Below the pieces are notes generated by a model. The model was given only the letters and a program-made list of their open reading frames with translations. It ran no database searches and was not told where the DNA came from. 64,000 bases of DNA from Bacteroidota bacterium (GTDB lineage Bacteria > Bacteroidota > Bacteroidia > Bacteroidales > Prolixibacteraceae), in contig JAUYMU010000055.1 in the NCBI GenBank assembly GCA_030698405.1, positions 1 through 64,000 on the forward strand, in the 5' to 3' direction. The position numbers and the translations under genes are program-made. This document shows positions 54,992-64,000 of the stretch, one piece after another; position 1 is the first letter of the stretch; the number at the start of each line of letters is the position of its first letter.

Positions 54992-57900
54992 TTAGAAAGT
55001 TACAGTAACGCCAGCGCTGAAAGTTTTTACAGACGGCAGAATAGATTCATTGGCGCCTGTCTCAGGATCAAAACCGGTATATTCGGTTAAGGTAAACAAG
55101 TTAGTGGCCGAGCCGTAAACTTTCAGGTTTTCCATATACATTTTAGCAGCAATCCTTTTAGGTATATTATATCCAAGAGTTACCGATTTCAAACGCAAAT
55201 AATCGCCTTTTTCGAGGTATTTGGTTAACTGTCGGGCGCCGTTTTTGTCGTAAGTTTCTTTGGCATTGGGCTGAACGAGGTTGTTGATGTCGGGGTTTTT
55301 CCACCAACCGGTCAGACCGGTATTCGGGTCGATGGCATTTAAATCCCATGCCGTTGTTGCAGGAGCAAATCCTTCCATAAATAACAGCGGATATTTGGCA
55401 TCGGTTTGGCCCGGAGTAGTCCACGAATTGGTCAACAAATCGCGTTTTTTCACCCAATAACCGTTTGATGGAGCTGTCCATTCTTTTTCGCGGGAATTAT
55501 AAAGATAGTTTCCGCCCGAGAAGGTAAAGAATACACCCAGTTCAAAACCTTTGTATGAAAAAGTATTGTCGATACCTCCGTAGAAAGTTGGAATGTTCGA
55601 TTTGCCTTTATGTACGATTTCGTGCAAAGTTGAATTGGTATCGGTAAATGGTATTTTACGACCTGTTTTAACAAATGCACCTGTTTCGTTGTATTTGGCG
55701 CGGTCAATTTCCCAAATCATGTGTACGCCGCGCTCCGGATCAATTCCGGCATATTCGGACATTTTATATAAGCCAAGGCTTCCACCAACAAATAAAGTGT
55801 TGCCTTTCTGACGTTCCATTTCCGGAGTTAAACTCAAAATTTCGTTGTGGTTTGTTGAAAAATTAAATGAAGTGTTCCATTTAAAGTCTTTCCGGTCGAT
55901 ATTCACCGAACTCACGTTAAATTCCCATCCCCAGTTTTTCATGTCGCCCACGTTGCCATAAACGCTGCCAATGGCTGCCGAAGGTGGCGTGGAGATTTGA
56001 AGTAACATATCGGATACATTTTGCATGTAGTAAGCCAATGAACCGGAAATGCGGTTATTGAACAAGGCGAAATCGATTCCCATGTCGTAACTGTCGGTGG
56101 TTTCCCAGGTGATTAAACGGTTGCCTATTGATATGGAAGTACCGGCACTCATTATTTCGGATGTTCCGTAGCGGTTAACAGAACTGTTGTTCAGGGTATT
56201 GATGTTGCGATTTCCGGGAATAGACTCGTTACCGGTTTGCCCGAAGCTGCCACGCAATTTCAACAGGTTGACTGTTCCTTTTAACGGTTCAAAGAATTTT
56301 TCTTCTGAAATAATCCATCCTGCTGAAAGAGCGGCAAAGTTACCCCAGCGAACATCGCTTGAGAAGGCGGAAGAGCCATCGCGGCGTAAACTCACGCCCA
56401 GCATGTATTTGTCCATCAGTTTATAGTTTGCCCGTCCAAAATAAGACCGAAGAAATCGTTCGCCTCCCAGATACCCCTGCATAATGTCTTTGATTCCGGG
56501 CGAGGTACTTCCCAATTCCTGATTGTATCCAACCGGATCACGGCCTTCCATTTCGCGGGTGTACTGACTGGTAATTTGTGATTCGGTACCAGCCACTGCA
56601 TTAATGCTGTGATTTTCGTTGAAAGTAGTATTGTACTTTAAATAAGCATTGTAGTTGTAGGATGTACGGGTAATAGCGCCTTCGTAAACGTAGGTTTTGC
56701 CCGAATTGATTACTTTGCCCGAAATCCAGTTGGTGCTGTTGTCCTGAATAATATCGGTTGAACCTTCTGTGCGTAGCGATAGGCCTTTTACCCAAGGAAA
56801 ATCGACTTCAGCATAAAGGGTTCCCAGTGCACGGTAGGTCTTTTTGTTGTCGAGCATCAGGTCGCGGCGCGAAATTACTGCCAGGTTACCAGCTCCCGGA
56901 TTCCAGAAGCCCGATGGGTCATTTTCATTATAAACAGGGTACCACGGAACCGCTCCCATAATGGCCGACCCGAAACCTCCCACGTTACCGGTTGAAATCC
57001 CCGGGTTGGCATTGTCGGTTTTGTTGCGGTAGTTGTTGGTGTACATCAGGTTCATCTTGGCGCCTGTCTTGAAATTTTTCACGGGCTCCAGATCAATGTT
57101 GATACGGCCTGTCAAACGATCGAAATCGTTGCCCACGTTCACCGCTTTATCTGAACGATAGCCGAATGATGCAAAAATAGAGCCTTTTTCCAGACCCTGG
57201 GTATAAGAGAAATTAGCGTCTTTGTAACTTCCTTTGCGGAGCACATAGTCGAACCAATTGGTATTAACATTCAAAGCATCAGCACGACTGATGGAAGTCG
57301 GGAAGTTGGCGGTTAAAATATCGCCGGGTTCGAAAACACCACGGCCACCGTTCTTTTTGGCAACGTCCATAATTTCGAACCATTCAGTGGTATTGGCAAA
57401 CCCGATAGATTCAGGCGAAGTCGTCAGTTCAGAAACTCCTGAAGAATAATCGAACATTACATTGCTTTTGCCTTTTTCTTTTTTACCGCTTTTTGTGGTT
57501 ACGATGATAACACCATTCGATCCGCGCGATCCGTAAATGGCGGTTGCGGCTGCATCTTTCAGAACTTCGACCGACTGAATATCGTTTGGATTGATGGTTG
57601 ACATCGGGTTTTGTGAAACCGTTCCTGCAGTACGACCCAGTCCGCTTCCGGAGTAAACCGGCATACCGTCGATAATCCAGAGCGGATCAGTTCCGGTATT
57701 GATAGAGTTGACTCCACGCACCTGCACACTGATCGGCGCTCCCGGCGTACCAGAAGTTTCGCGTATATTAACCCCGGCGGCACGTCCCTGCATGGCAGCC
57801 GTGAACGAAGTGGATGAAACCTGTTTCAGGTCTTCGCCCGAAACCGAGGCCACCGAGCCGATCACATCTCTTTTCTTTACAGTGCCGTAACCTACGGCCA

Positions 57901-58246
57901 CTACTTCATCAATGGCAATGGCATCTTCAAGCAAAGTTACGTTAATGGCAACCCTGCCACTCACGGCAACTTCCTGCGTTTTCATCCCTACAAACGAAAA
58001 TACCAATGTTGCGTTGGCCGTTACATTGGTAATGGAGTAATTACCGTTGACATCGGTTACTGTTCCACCAGTAGCCCCTTTGGTAACAACGGTTACGCCG
58101 GGAAGCGCTTCTCCTTTGCTATCGCTTACAGTACCGCTTACTTTCAGGTTCTGGGCAAAAAGGCTCAATGAGGTCAAAAGCACAAAAGCTATACATAGCC
58201 ATGCGTATTTGAGCAGGTTTTGTTTTTCAAAAGTTTGATTTTGCAT
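54992..58246 (-). CDS. SusC/RagA-type TonB-linked outer-membrane transporter
   Basis: A 1084-residue protein with signal (about 12-31, ending LSLFAQ), a carboxypeptidase-regulatory-like domain (about 35-110; SGTVSDSKGEALPGVTVVTK), TonB box region AIDEVVAVGYGTVKKRDVIG, a plug (about 125-240) and a barrel ending VKTFSAGVTVTF. It imports oligosaccharides with the adjacent SusD using TonB energy. It is the first gene of the PUL operon and is preceded by a plausible promoter. Confidence 0.97.
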   Translation of the reverse strand: MQNQTFEKQNLLKYAWLCIAFVLLTSLSLFAQNLKVSGTVSDSKGEALPGVTVVTKGATGGTVTDVNGNYSITNVTANATLVFSFVGMKTQEVAVSGRVAINVTLLEDAIAIDEVVAVGYGTVKKRDVIGSVASVSGEDLKQVSSTSFTAAMQGRAAGVNIRETSGTPGAPISVQVRGVNSINTGTDPLWIIDGMPVYSGSGLGRTAGTVSQNPMSTINPNDIQSVEVLKDAAATAIYGSRGSNGVIIVTTKSGKKEKGKSNVMFDYSSGVSELTTSPESIGFANTTEWFEIMDVAKKNGGRGVFEPGDILTANFPTSISRADALNVNTNWFDYVLRKGSYKDANFSYTQGLEKGSIFASFGYRSDKAVNVGNDFDRLTGRINIDLEPVKNFKTGAKMNLMYTNNYRNKTDNANPGISTGNVGGFGSAIMGAVPWYPVYNENDPSGFWNPGAGNLAVISRRDLMLDNKKTYRALGTLYAEVDFPWVKGLSLRTEGSTDIIQDNSTNWISGKVINSGKTYVYEGAITRTSYNYNAYLKYNTTFNENHSINAVAGTESQITSQYTREMEGRDPVGYNQELGSTSPGIKDIMQGYLGGERFLRSYFGRANYKLMDKYMLGVSLRRDGSSAFSSDVRWGNFAALSAGWIISEEKFFEPLKGTVNLLKLRGSFGQTGNESIPGNRNINTLNNSSVNRYGTSEIMSAGTSISIGNRLITWETTDSYDMGIDFALFNNRISGSLAYYMQNVSDMLLQISTPPSAAIGSVYGNVGDMKNWGWEFNVSSVNIDRKDFKWNTSFNFSTNHNEILSLTPEMERQKGNTLFVGGSLGLYKMSEYAGIDPERGVHMIWEIDRAKYNETGAFVKTGRKIPFTDTNSTLHEIVHKGKSNIPTFYGGIDNTFSYKGFELGVFFTFSGGNYLYNSREKEWTAPSNGYWVKKRDLLTNSWTTPGQTDAKYPLLFMEGFAPATTAWDLNAIDPNTGLTGWWKNPDINNLVQPNAKETYDKNGARQLTKYLEKGDYLRLKSVTLGYNIPKRIAAKMYMENLKVYGSATNLFTLTEYTGFDPETGANESILPSVKTFSAGVTVTF

Positions 58247-58416
58247 AATTTGACTAATTTTAGTTTTGAGAAAGAATTAGAACATTTACTTTTTATTAAA
58301 CCATCAACCCAAAATCAGGTATAGTAATCCAAAGATTAAAAGACAAATTATCCCATAAAGGGCATATTCAATAACTTCAGGATTTTTCCGGCTGATCATG
58401 GGTTCAGATTTTTGAT

Positions 58417-58447
58417 CAAAGTTATGGGGAGCAACTTCGGGGTACAA
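58417..58447 (-). promoter_or_regulatory. Candidate promoter of the SusC-led operon
   Basis: On the minus strand TAACTTTG (58417-58424) matches the -7 consensus and TTG (58445-58447) gives a 20-base spacer. The leader before susC is about 165 nt. Between 58247 and 58640 I see no gene; binding sites for the hybrid regulator probably lie here but none could be assigned. A -7-like TAAATTTG at 58588-58595 points toward the Bro-N gene. Confidence 0.45.
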
Positions 58448-58640
58448 TGGATAAAAATTGCAATTACATGGAATATTGTTACCTGAAATGTTTTTTAATA
58501 CACGTAAAACATCTAAATTATAGAAAGTTACAGAAACAAGATAGATTTATATTACAAAAAGAATCGTGTCAGAGAAAAATGATTTGATAAATTTGTCATT
58601 AAAAAAATAGGACAGGACACAAGAGAATAAAATTATTAAA

Positions 58641-59480
58641 ATGAAACCACAAAATTCAATTAAACTTTTTGAAGACAAAAAGGTAAGAACCCTTTGGGAT
58701 GCCGACCAGGAAGAATGGTATTTTTCAATAATTGATGTTATTGAAATTTTGACCGAAAGTCCCAGACCACGAAAATATTGGAATGCTTTAAAAACTAAAC
58801 TTAAAATGGAAGGTAGTGAGTTGTCCCAAAAATTGGGACAACTGAAAATGCTGTCGGCCGATGGTAAATATTATCTAACTGATGTTGCTGATACAGAACA
58901 ACTCTTCCGGCTTATACAATCCATCCCATCACCGAACGCCGAACCTTTTAAACTGTGGCTGGCACAAATTGCCAACGAAAGATTAGATGAAATGCAAGAC
59001 CCTGAATTAACTATAGACAGGGCATTACAGCAGTATCTGATGTTGGGCTATTCAGAAAACTGGATCAACCAGCGTCTCAAAAGTATAGAAATACGCAAAG
59101 AACTTACAGAGGAATGGAAGAATCGAGGGCTGAAGGAAGGTCAGCAATTTGCCACTCTTACCGATATTATTACCAAAGCATGGGCAGGTAAAACCACTAA
59201 GGAATATAAAATACTTAAAGGACTGAAAAAAGAAAATCTGCGGGATAATATGACCAACACCGAACTCATCCTAAACATGTTAGCTGAAGCTTCAACCAAA
59301 GATATTTCGCAAGCGGTTGAACCAAAGAACTTTGAAGAAAGCAAAAAGATAGCCAGACAAGGCGGTAATGTTGCCAACGTGGCACGAAAAGAGCTTGAAG
59401 CCAAAACAGGGAAAAGGGTGGTAACATCCTTAAATGCAAAAAAAAGTCTGAATCGTGATTCGAAAGAATTGAGTGATTAA
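58641..59480 (+). CDS. Bro-N-domain (DinD-like) protein
   Basis: A 279-residue soluble protein with an N-terminal Bro-N domain (about 1-100; LFEDKKVRTLWDADQEEWYF, then VIEILTESPRPRKYW, SADGKYYLTDVADTEQLFR). The central part is helical and charged; the end is basic (SLNAKKSLNRDSK). Bro-N proteins occur in phages, as antirepressors, and as bacterial DinD-like proteins, where the role is uncertain. It sits between the PUL operon and its regulator gene without other phage genes. An 11-bp perfect inverted repeat at 58820-58844 falls within the coding sequence. Confidence 0.82.
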   Translation: MKPQNSIKLFEDKKVRTLWDADQEEWYFSIIDVIEILTESPRPRKYWNALKTKLKMEGSELSQKLGQLKMLSADGKYYLTDVADTEQLFRLIQSIPSPNAEPFKLWLAQIANERLDEMQDPELTIDRALQQYLMLGYSENWINQRLKSIEIRKELTEEWKNRGLKEGQQFATLTDIITKAWAGKTTKEYKILKGLKKENLRDNMTNTELILNMLAEASTKDISQAVEPKNFEESKKIARQGGNVANVARKELEAKTGKRVVTSLNAKKSLNRDSKELSD

Positions 59481-59551
59481 ATTCAAACAATTGACAAAAA
59501 AATACAAGTTGTAATTATGTTAATATAGTGTAAATAATCCTGTAATAGCCA

Positions 59552-62500
59552 ATGCCTAAATTTTTAGTATTCCTCGTAGTATTTTTAATTTTTGTTTTAC
59601 CGCCAACTTTCCGGATCAGCGCCCAAAATTCTCCGTTGACATTCGAGCGGGTTGCCACCGATCAGGGGCTGACCAGCAACCGCATCAACGGCATTGTACA
59701 GGATCAATCAGGTTTTTTGTGGATTGCCACCAATAACGGACTGAACCGCTACGATGGTTTTGAGAATAAGCAGTACACGAAACATATCGATGACACCTGC
59801 AGCCTTTCCAGCAATTCTGTGCTATCGTTATTCTGCGATAACGACGACCAGCTTTGGATACTCACCATTAATTACCTGCACCGCTACAATAAAAAGCTGG
59901 ATTGTTTTGAAAGGTTCCTTCTTTCGGAAAAGAAAGAAAGCTACCGCTACGAAAATAAGGGGATGATCACTGCCGACCCTTCAGGAAACATTTGGATAGG
60001 GACGCCGACCAACGGTTTGTTTTACTTTAACAAACAAAACAATACCTGTGTAAAAGTTTTGCCTGAAATTAATTCGGTCTCCTCGGTTTTTGCCGATCAG
60101 TCAGGGAAACTCTGGATTGGCAGCGAAAACGGGTTGCTCACTTTTTTCGATCCCACGAGCAAAGTGGTTAGTCAGTATCGCCTGGACTCCGGATTAAGAC
60201 GGTTAGTTAACGATGATTTTATCTGGAAAATCTGGCAAAATACACCGGGCCAATTAAATCTCTTTTTGACCTCCGGATTCTTTCAGTTTAATATTGAAAC
60301 GGGCAAATTTAGCGAGTTGACAGACTGGAACCAGAAGATTAATTATTCGAACCACGAACTTCGTTCGGTATTTCTGGATAAAGAAATGATTTGGGTTGGA
60401 ACGCAGGGAAGTGGCTTGTATGTGGTTGACCTGAAAAATGGGAAAGTTTCGAGGAGCTATACCGTTTCGAACAACCTGAATAGCTTAAGCAACAACAGTG
60501 TTACATCGGCTATAAAAGATCAATCGGGCGTTTACTGGATTGCCACTAAAGACGGACTGAACAAATACGACCCCACGATGGAGCTGTTTACGCATTACCA
60601 GAACGAACCTGGAAACCCCAACAGTTTGCACTACAATTTTGTGTCGTCGTTTTGCGAAAGTCTTGATGGAAATATCTGGGTTGGGACTTATGGATGGGGG
60701 ATCGCAGTTTTTAACCGCATAAATGAAACTTTTAAACTTATTTCGCATATTCCGGGGAGCAAAGGATCGCTTGTCCATAATACTGTCAGGGCATTGGAAC
60801 GCGCCCCTAACGGTAACATCTGGGTGGCAACAACCAACGGACTTTCCGAATACAATGTCGCGCAAAAACGGTTTGCGAATTTCAACAGTTCGAAAGAAAA
60901 AGGAAGCATTGCATCGGACGATATTTTATCGCTGCTGGTTTCGAAAGATAACCGGCTGTTTGTTGGCACCAATGGCGAAGGGGTGAGCGTTGCCGACCTT
61001 GCACGTATTCATACCGACGGGTTTAAAACCGTTAGTCCCGATTTTGGACTGTTAAGTTCGGGTAAAGTGAGAAAAATGATAGAGTTAAACAACGGAACCA
61101 TTGTTTTCGGCACCATTGGCGGAGGATTGGATTTTTTGTTTCAGGAACGGATAACCACCTTACGGCTTTCAGATTTTTCGAAAAGCGTGGATTCGGATTA
61201 TGTGAATGCTTTAAGCGAAGACCGGAATAAAAATGTATGGGTAGGCACCTGGGACGGGCTGTTTCTGTTGGATTCCACATTACAGATCAGGAAACAGTTC
61301 AGTACGGGAAACGGGCTTCCTTCCAACGAAATAACCGGAATTATAACCGACAACAATGGAGACGTTTGGGTGAGCGGAATGAATGGTTTGTCGCATCTTT
61401 CACCGACTGGCAATAACGAGTATAAAATCAGTAATTACACGGCCCGAAACGGATTGCAGGGTTCGTATTTTACCACGTATTCGACCCTGAAAACATCGGA
61501 TGGAGAGCTGTATTTCGGCGGCTACAACGGTTTTAACCGCTTTTATCCTGAAAAGATTACATCCAACCAGAAAGCTCCTGAAGTAAAGCTGACCGATTTC
61601 CAGGTATTTAATCAGTCAGTGCCCATCAACCAAAAAGTCGATGGGCGAATTTTGCTTCACGAAAATATTTCAGGTACTAAAAATATTACAGTGAACAACC
61701 GGCACCGGGTAATCGGGTTTCGGTTTGCAGCCATGACCACTTCGCAGATAGAGAAGGTAAAATATGCCTGTCTGATGGAAGGTGTTGACCCCGATTGGGT
61801 TTACCTGGATTATAATCAGCGGTTTATCTCGTACAACAATCTTTCGCCCGGAGAATATACCTTCACAGTAAAAGCCTGCAATGCCGATGGCGTTTGGGAT
61901 TCCGAAGGCACTTCTGTTAAGATCGAAGTGCTTCCTCCATTCTGGAAAACATGGTGGGCGTATATTTTGTACGCCGCGATAATTGTAGGTCTGCTTTATC
62001 TGGCCCGCGAATACAGTTTGTCGCGCGCACGACTTGAAAATGCAGCTTTACTTGAGCGCGTCCATCGCGAAAAGGATGCTGAAATCAACAACCTGAAAAT
62101 CAAATTTTTCATCAACATTTCGCACGAAATCCGCACGCCACTTTCGCTGATCGTTGCACCACTCGAAAAACTGCTTCATACTGAAGCTATCAGCCGAGAC
62201 TTTAAAAAGCACCTCGAAATCATGTACGGCAACACGCAACGGTTGCTCACACTCATCAACCAGTTGCTCGATTTCCGTAAAATTGAAACCGGAAATGTTC
62301 ATCTCCATGCTGCCCCATACGATATGGTTGGGTTCGTTTCAGAAATAAAAAATGCTTTTGCTGAAAGCGCTGCCCGGAAAGATATTACGCTGACGCTTAA
62401 ATCCAATATAAAAGTGCTTCCCATCTGGTTCGATCCCGACAGCATGGAAAAAATCATGTTCAACCTGTTGAGCAATGCCATCAAATTTACCTTGCAAGGC

Positions 62501-63694
62501 GGAAGTATTCAATTGGTTGTCAATCATATTCCGGAGAAAATGCAATGCGAAATTCTCGTGCGCGACAGTGGAATCGGTGTTCCGACCGATAAATTGGAGA
62601 AACTGTTCGACCGCTTTTATCAGGTCGATTCCAAAAGTTTTCTGAAACAGGATTCTATGGGCTCGGGCATTGGTTTGTCAATCGTAAAAAACCTGGTGGA
62701 ACTGCACAAGGGCGAAATTAGCGTTGAAAGTACGGAAGGCGAATTCACGCAGTTCAGGATTGTTTTCAAAGCCGGCAAAACCCATTTGGAAAACAATGAT
62801 TACATCACCATTTCTGATGAACCGATACCGTATTCAATAAACTTCAGATCCATTGCACCGGTTGCAGAGGACGTTGAAACTTCGGAGTTTTTGGAGTCGG
62901 ATCCAAGTCAGAAAAAGAAAAAAGACATCAAAATCCTGATTGTTGAGGACAACCCTGAAATCAGGTATTACCTGAAACAATCGCTCATGGAAAATTATGA
63001 AACGATGGAGGCTGCCGATGGGAAAATAGGTTATGAGCTGGCAATCCAGCACATTCCCGACCTGATTATTACCGATGTGATGATGCCCGAACGCGATGGC
63101 ATTGAACTTTGCCGGATGCTGAAAAACGAAATGCTCACCCAACATATCCCTATCATTATTTTAAGCGCCAAAAGCACCATCGAAGACACCCTCGAAGGCT
63201 TGGAAACCGGCGCCGACGACTACGTCCCGAAACCGTTTAATGAGCAAATTTTGTTGGCTAAAGTGCGAACCCTGCTAGCCAACCGGCAAAAACTGATCGA
63301 AAAATACCAGCTTTCGGCACCCAGCCAGAATAAGGACAATGAAGTGGATTTGCTGATTTTTGACGATCCGTTCATCAACCGTGTAATCGATTTCATCCGC
63401 AGCAATATTTCGGACGAAAGTTTGTCGAACGAACGGATTGAAGCGCATTTCAAGACCAGCAAGATGCAGCTTTACCGGAAGTTAAAAGCCGTTGCCGGCT
63501 GGTCGGTTAACGGTTTGATCCGCGAAGTAAGGATCACAGAAGCCAAAAAACTTCTGAAAAACCCGGAATTCAACATCTCCGAAATTGCCTACCAACTTGG
63601 CTTTTCAGACCCGCTTTATTTCAGTAAATATTTTAAGAAAGAGATTGGCGTTGCTCCGGTGCAGTACAGGAAGGATCAACTGAAGGTTCTCTAG
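59552..63694 (+). CDS. Hybrid two-component system regulator of the PUL
   Basis: A 1380-residue one-protein sensor-regulator. A signal peptide (about 1-25) leads to a periplasmic two-part propeller of reg_prop repeats (for example GFLWIATNNGLNRYDG and GNIWIGTPTNGLFYF, both repeated throughout 35-680) and a Y_Y_Y domain (about 690-795). TM follows at about 803-822. HisKA has His858 (NISHEIRTPLSLI); HATPase shows NLLSNAIKFT and GSGIGLSIV. The receiver has Asp1175 (LIITDVMMPERDG), and the C-terminus is an AraC-type DNA-binding domain (about 1275-1375). Binding of a liberated oligosaccharide should activate the adjacent SusC operon. It starts 71 bases after the Bro-N gene. Confidence 0.97.
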   Translation: MPKFLVFLVVFLIFVLPPTFRISAQNSPLTFERVATDQGLTSNRINGIVQDQSGFLWIATNNGLNRYDGFENKQYTKHIDDTCSLSSNSVLSLFCDNDDQLWILTINYLHRYNKKLDCFERFLLSEKKESYRYENKGMITADPSGNIWIGTPTNGLFYFNKQNNTCVKVLPEINSVSSVFADQSGKLWIGSENGLLTFFDPTSKVVSQYRLDSGLRRLVNDDFIWKIWQNTPGQLNLFLTSGFFQFNIETGKFSELTDWNQKINYSNHELRSVFLDKEMIWVGTQGSGLYVVDLKNGKVSRSYTVSNNLNSLSNNSVTSAIKDQSGVYWIATKDGLNKYDPTMELFTHYQNEPGNPNSLHYNFVSSFCESLDGNIWVGTYGWGIAVFNRINETFKLISHIPGSKGSLVHNTVRALERAPNGNIWVATTNGLSEYNVAQKRFANFNSSKEKGSIASDDILSLLVSKDNRLFVGTNGEGVSVADLARIHTDGFKTVSPDFGLLSSGKVRKMIELNNGTIVFGTIGGGLDFLFQERITTLRLSDFSKSVDSDYVNALSEDRNKNVWVGTWDGLFLLDSTLQIRKQFSTGNGLPSNEITGIITDNNGDVWVSGMNGLSHLSPTGNNEYKISNYTARNGLQGSYFTTYSTLKTSDGELYFGGYNGFNRFYPEKITSNQKAPEVKLTDFQVFNQSVPINQKVDGRILLHENISGTKNITVNNRHRVIGFRFAAMTTSQIEKVKYACLMEGVDPDWVYLDYNQRFISYNNLSPGEYTFTVKACNADGVWDSEGTSVKIEVLPPFWKTWWAYILYAAIIVGLLYLAREYSLSRARLENAALLERVHREKDAEINNLKIKFFINISHEIRTPLSLIVAPLEKLLHTEAISRDFKKHLEIMYGNTQRLLTLINQLLDFRKIETGNVHLHAAPYDMVGFVSEIKNAFAESAARKDITLTLKSNIKVLPIWFDPDSMEKIMFNLLSNAIKFTLQGGSIQLVVNHIPEKMQCEILVRDSGIGVPTDKLEKLFDRFYQVDSKSFLKQDSMGSGIGLSIVKNLVELHKGEISVESTEGEFTQFRIVFKAGKTHLENNDYITISDEPIPYSINFRSIAPVAEDVETSEFLESDPSQKKKKDIKILIVEDNPEIRYYLKQSLMENYETMEAADGKIGYELAIQHIPDLIITDVMMPERDGIELCRMLKNEMLTQHIPIIILSAKSTIEDTLEGLETGADDYVPKPFNEQILLAKVRTLLANRQKLIEKYQLSAPSQNKDNEVDLLIFDDPFINRVIDFIRSNISDESLSNERIEAHFKTSKMQLYRKLKAVAGWSVNGLIREVRITEAKKLLKNPEFNISEIAYQLGFSDPLYFSKYFKKEIGVAPVQYRKDQLKVL

Positions 63695-63869
63695 TGATCC
63701 TGAATTTCTGGTTCTGATTCCAAACTTACCAACTACTGAAAAATAGCATTATCAGCATTGGCATCAAATCCCAAAATGAATGTTAAGGCCAATCGAGTGT
63801 GCGAAGATTGGACTGTTATATTTCTTCAATCGGTATTATCACTCTTCTTGCCCTATAAATTGCAAAAAA

Positions 63870-63893
63870 AAGCCGACCCTCTGGCCGGCCTTT
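63870..63893 (+). terminator. Weak candidate terminator after the hybrid regulator
   Basis: An A-rich start leads into AGCCGACC, a CTCT loop and GGCCGGCCTTT: an 11-bp stem with two mismatches but no full T-run. It lies about 180 bases after the stop. The remainder of 63695-64000 holds no convincing gene; a 60-codon frame there has no family resemblance and no clear promoter. Confidence 0.35.
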
Positions 63894-64000
63894 CTACCAC
63901 AAACAAGATCAACCATTTGAGAAGGTTGATAAAAACATAGCTATTTGCATAGCTAATCACGCATTTTTATAATTTTCAGTTTCCCTACTTTGTTAGCTTT

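Noticed and set aside
63758-63940. 60-codon frame after the hybrid regulator
   Set aside because: No recognisable domain, it runs through a hairpin, and no promoter or relative was found.

Overview
The window looks like chromosomal DNA of a Bacteroidota (Bacteroidetes) bacterium, probably a free-living member of Bacteroidales/Marinilabiliales. Supporting signs are a SusC/SusD pair, a one-protein hybrid two-component regulator, a short primary sigma factor without region 1.1, and repeated promoter elements of the Bacteroidetes type (TTG, a spacer of about 20 bp, then TAnnTTTG). Start codons mostly lack Shine-Dalgarno sequences. No rRNA, tRNA, CRISPR array or transposase gene was seen.

Layout. 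(1) 1-9830, minus strand: the promoter-proximal part of a contractile injection system (eCIS) operon. Read 5' to 3' it encodes a DUF4255/Pvc16-type terminator protein, an unrecognised 403-residue protein, two sheath paralogues, two tube proteins, a DUF5908-type small protein, a LysM baseplate protein, a VgrG-like spike and a PAAR tip. The operon runs off the left edge, so the gp25-like protein, the large baseplate proteins, the ATPase and the cargo are not visible. (2) 10387-14562, plus strand: a compact cysteine/redox cluster with an ArsM-like methyltransferase, a 31-residue Cys-containing peptide gene, a radical SAM/SPASM enzyme, a cysteine-rich DUF1847 protein and a thioredoxin/thioredoxin-reductase fusion. 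It looks like a peptide-modification or metalloid-related pathway and is the best candidate here for an undescribed system. (3) 14776-17245: a membrane protein, a winged-helix regulator and CreD. Two of the promoters share a palindromic box. (4) 17295-25348: an ion channel with an altered filter, a five-gene operon (dipeptide-epimerase family, Gdx/SugE-type SMR, DUF2007, two methyltransferases), a PIN-domain toxin-antitoxin pair, murB, a glycosyltransferase and an FtsE-like ATPase.

(5) 25517-38273: conserved housekeeping genes: a large TPR protein with an outer-membrane barrel partner, gyrB, a LOG-family protein, a Cache-domain histidine kinase, a DegP-type protease and the primary sigma factor with a clear terminator. 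(6) 38286-63694: a polysaccharide utilization locus (PUL). The minus-strand operon runs SusC, SusD, a Tat-exported heparinase II/III-like lyase, a TIM-barrel-like glycosidase candidate, two helical-toroid proteins, a GH88/GH105 enzyme, an FAD oxidoreductase and a parallel beta-helix protein. A hybrid two-component regulator sits upstream on the other strand, with a Bro-N-domain gene between. A lyase plus an unsaturated-uronyl hydrolase points to a uronic-acid-containing glycan, but the exact substrate cannot be read from the sequence.

All family assignments come from reading motifs by eye. No database search was run.
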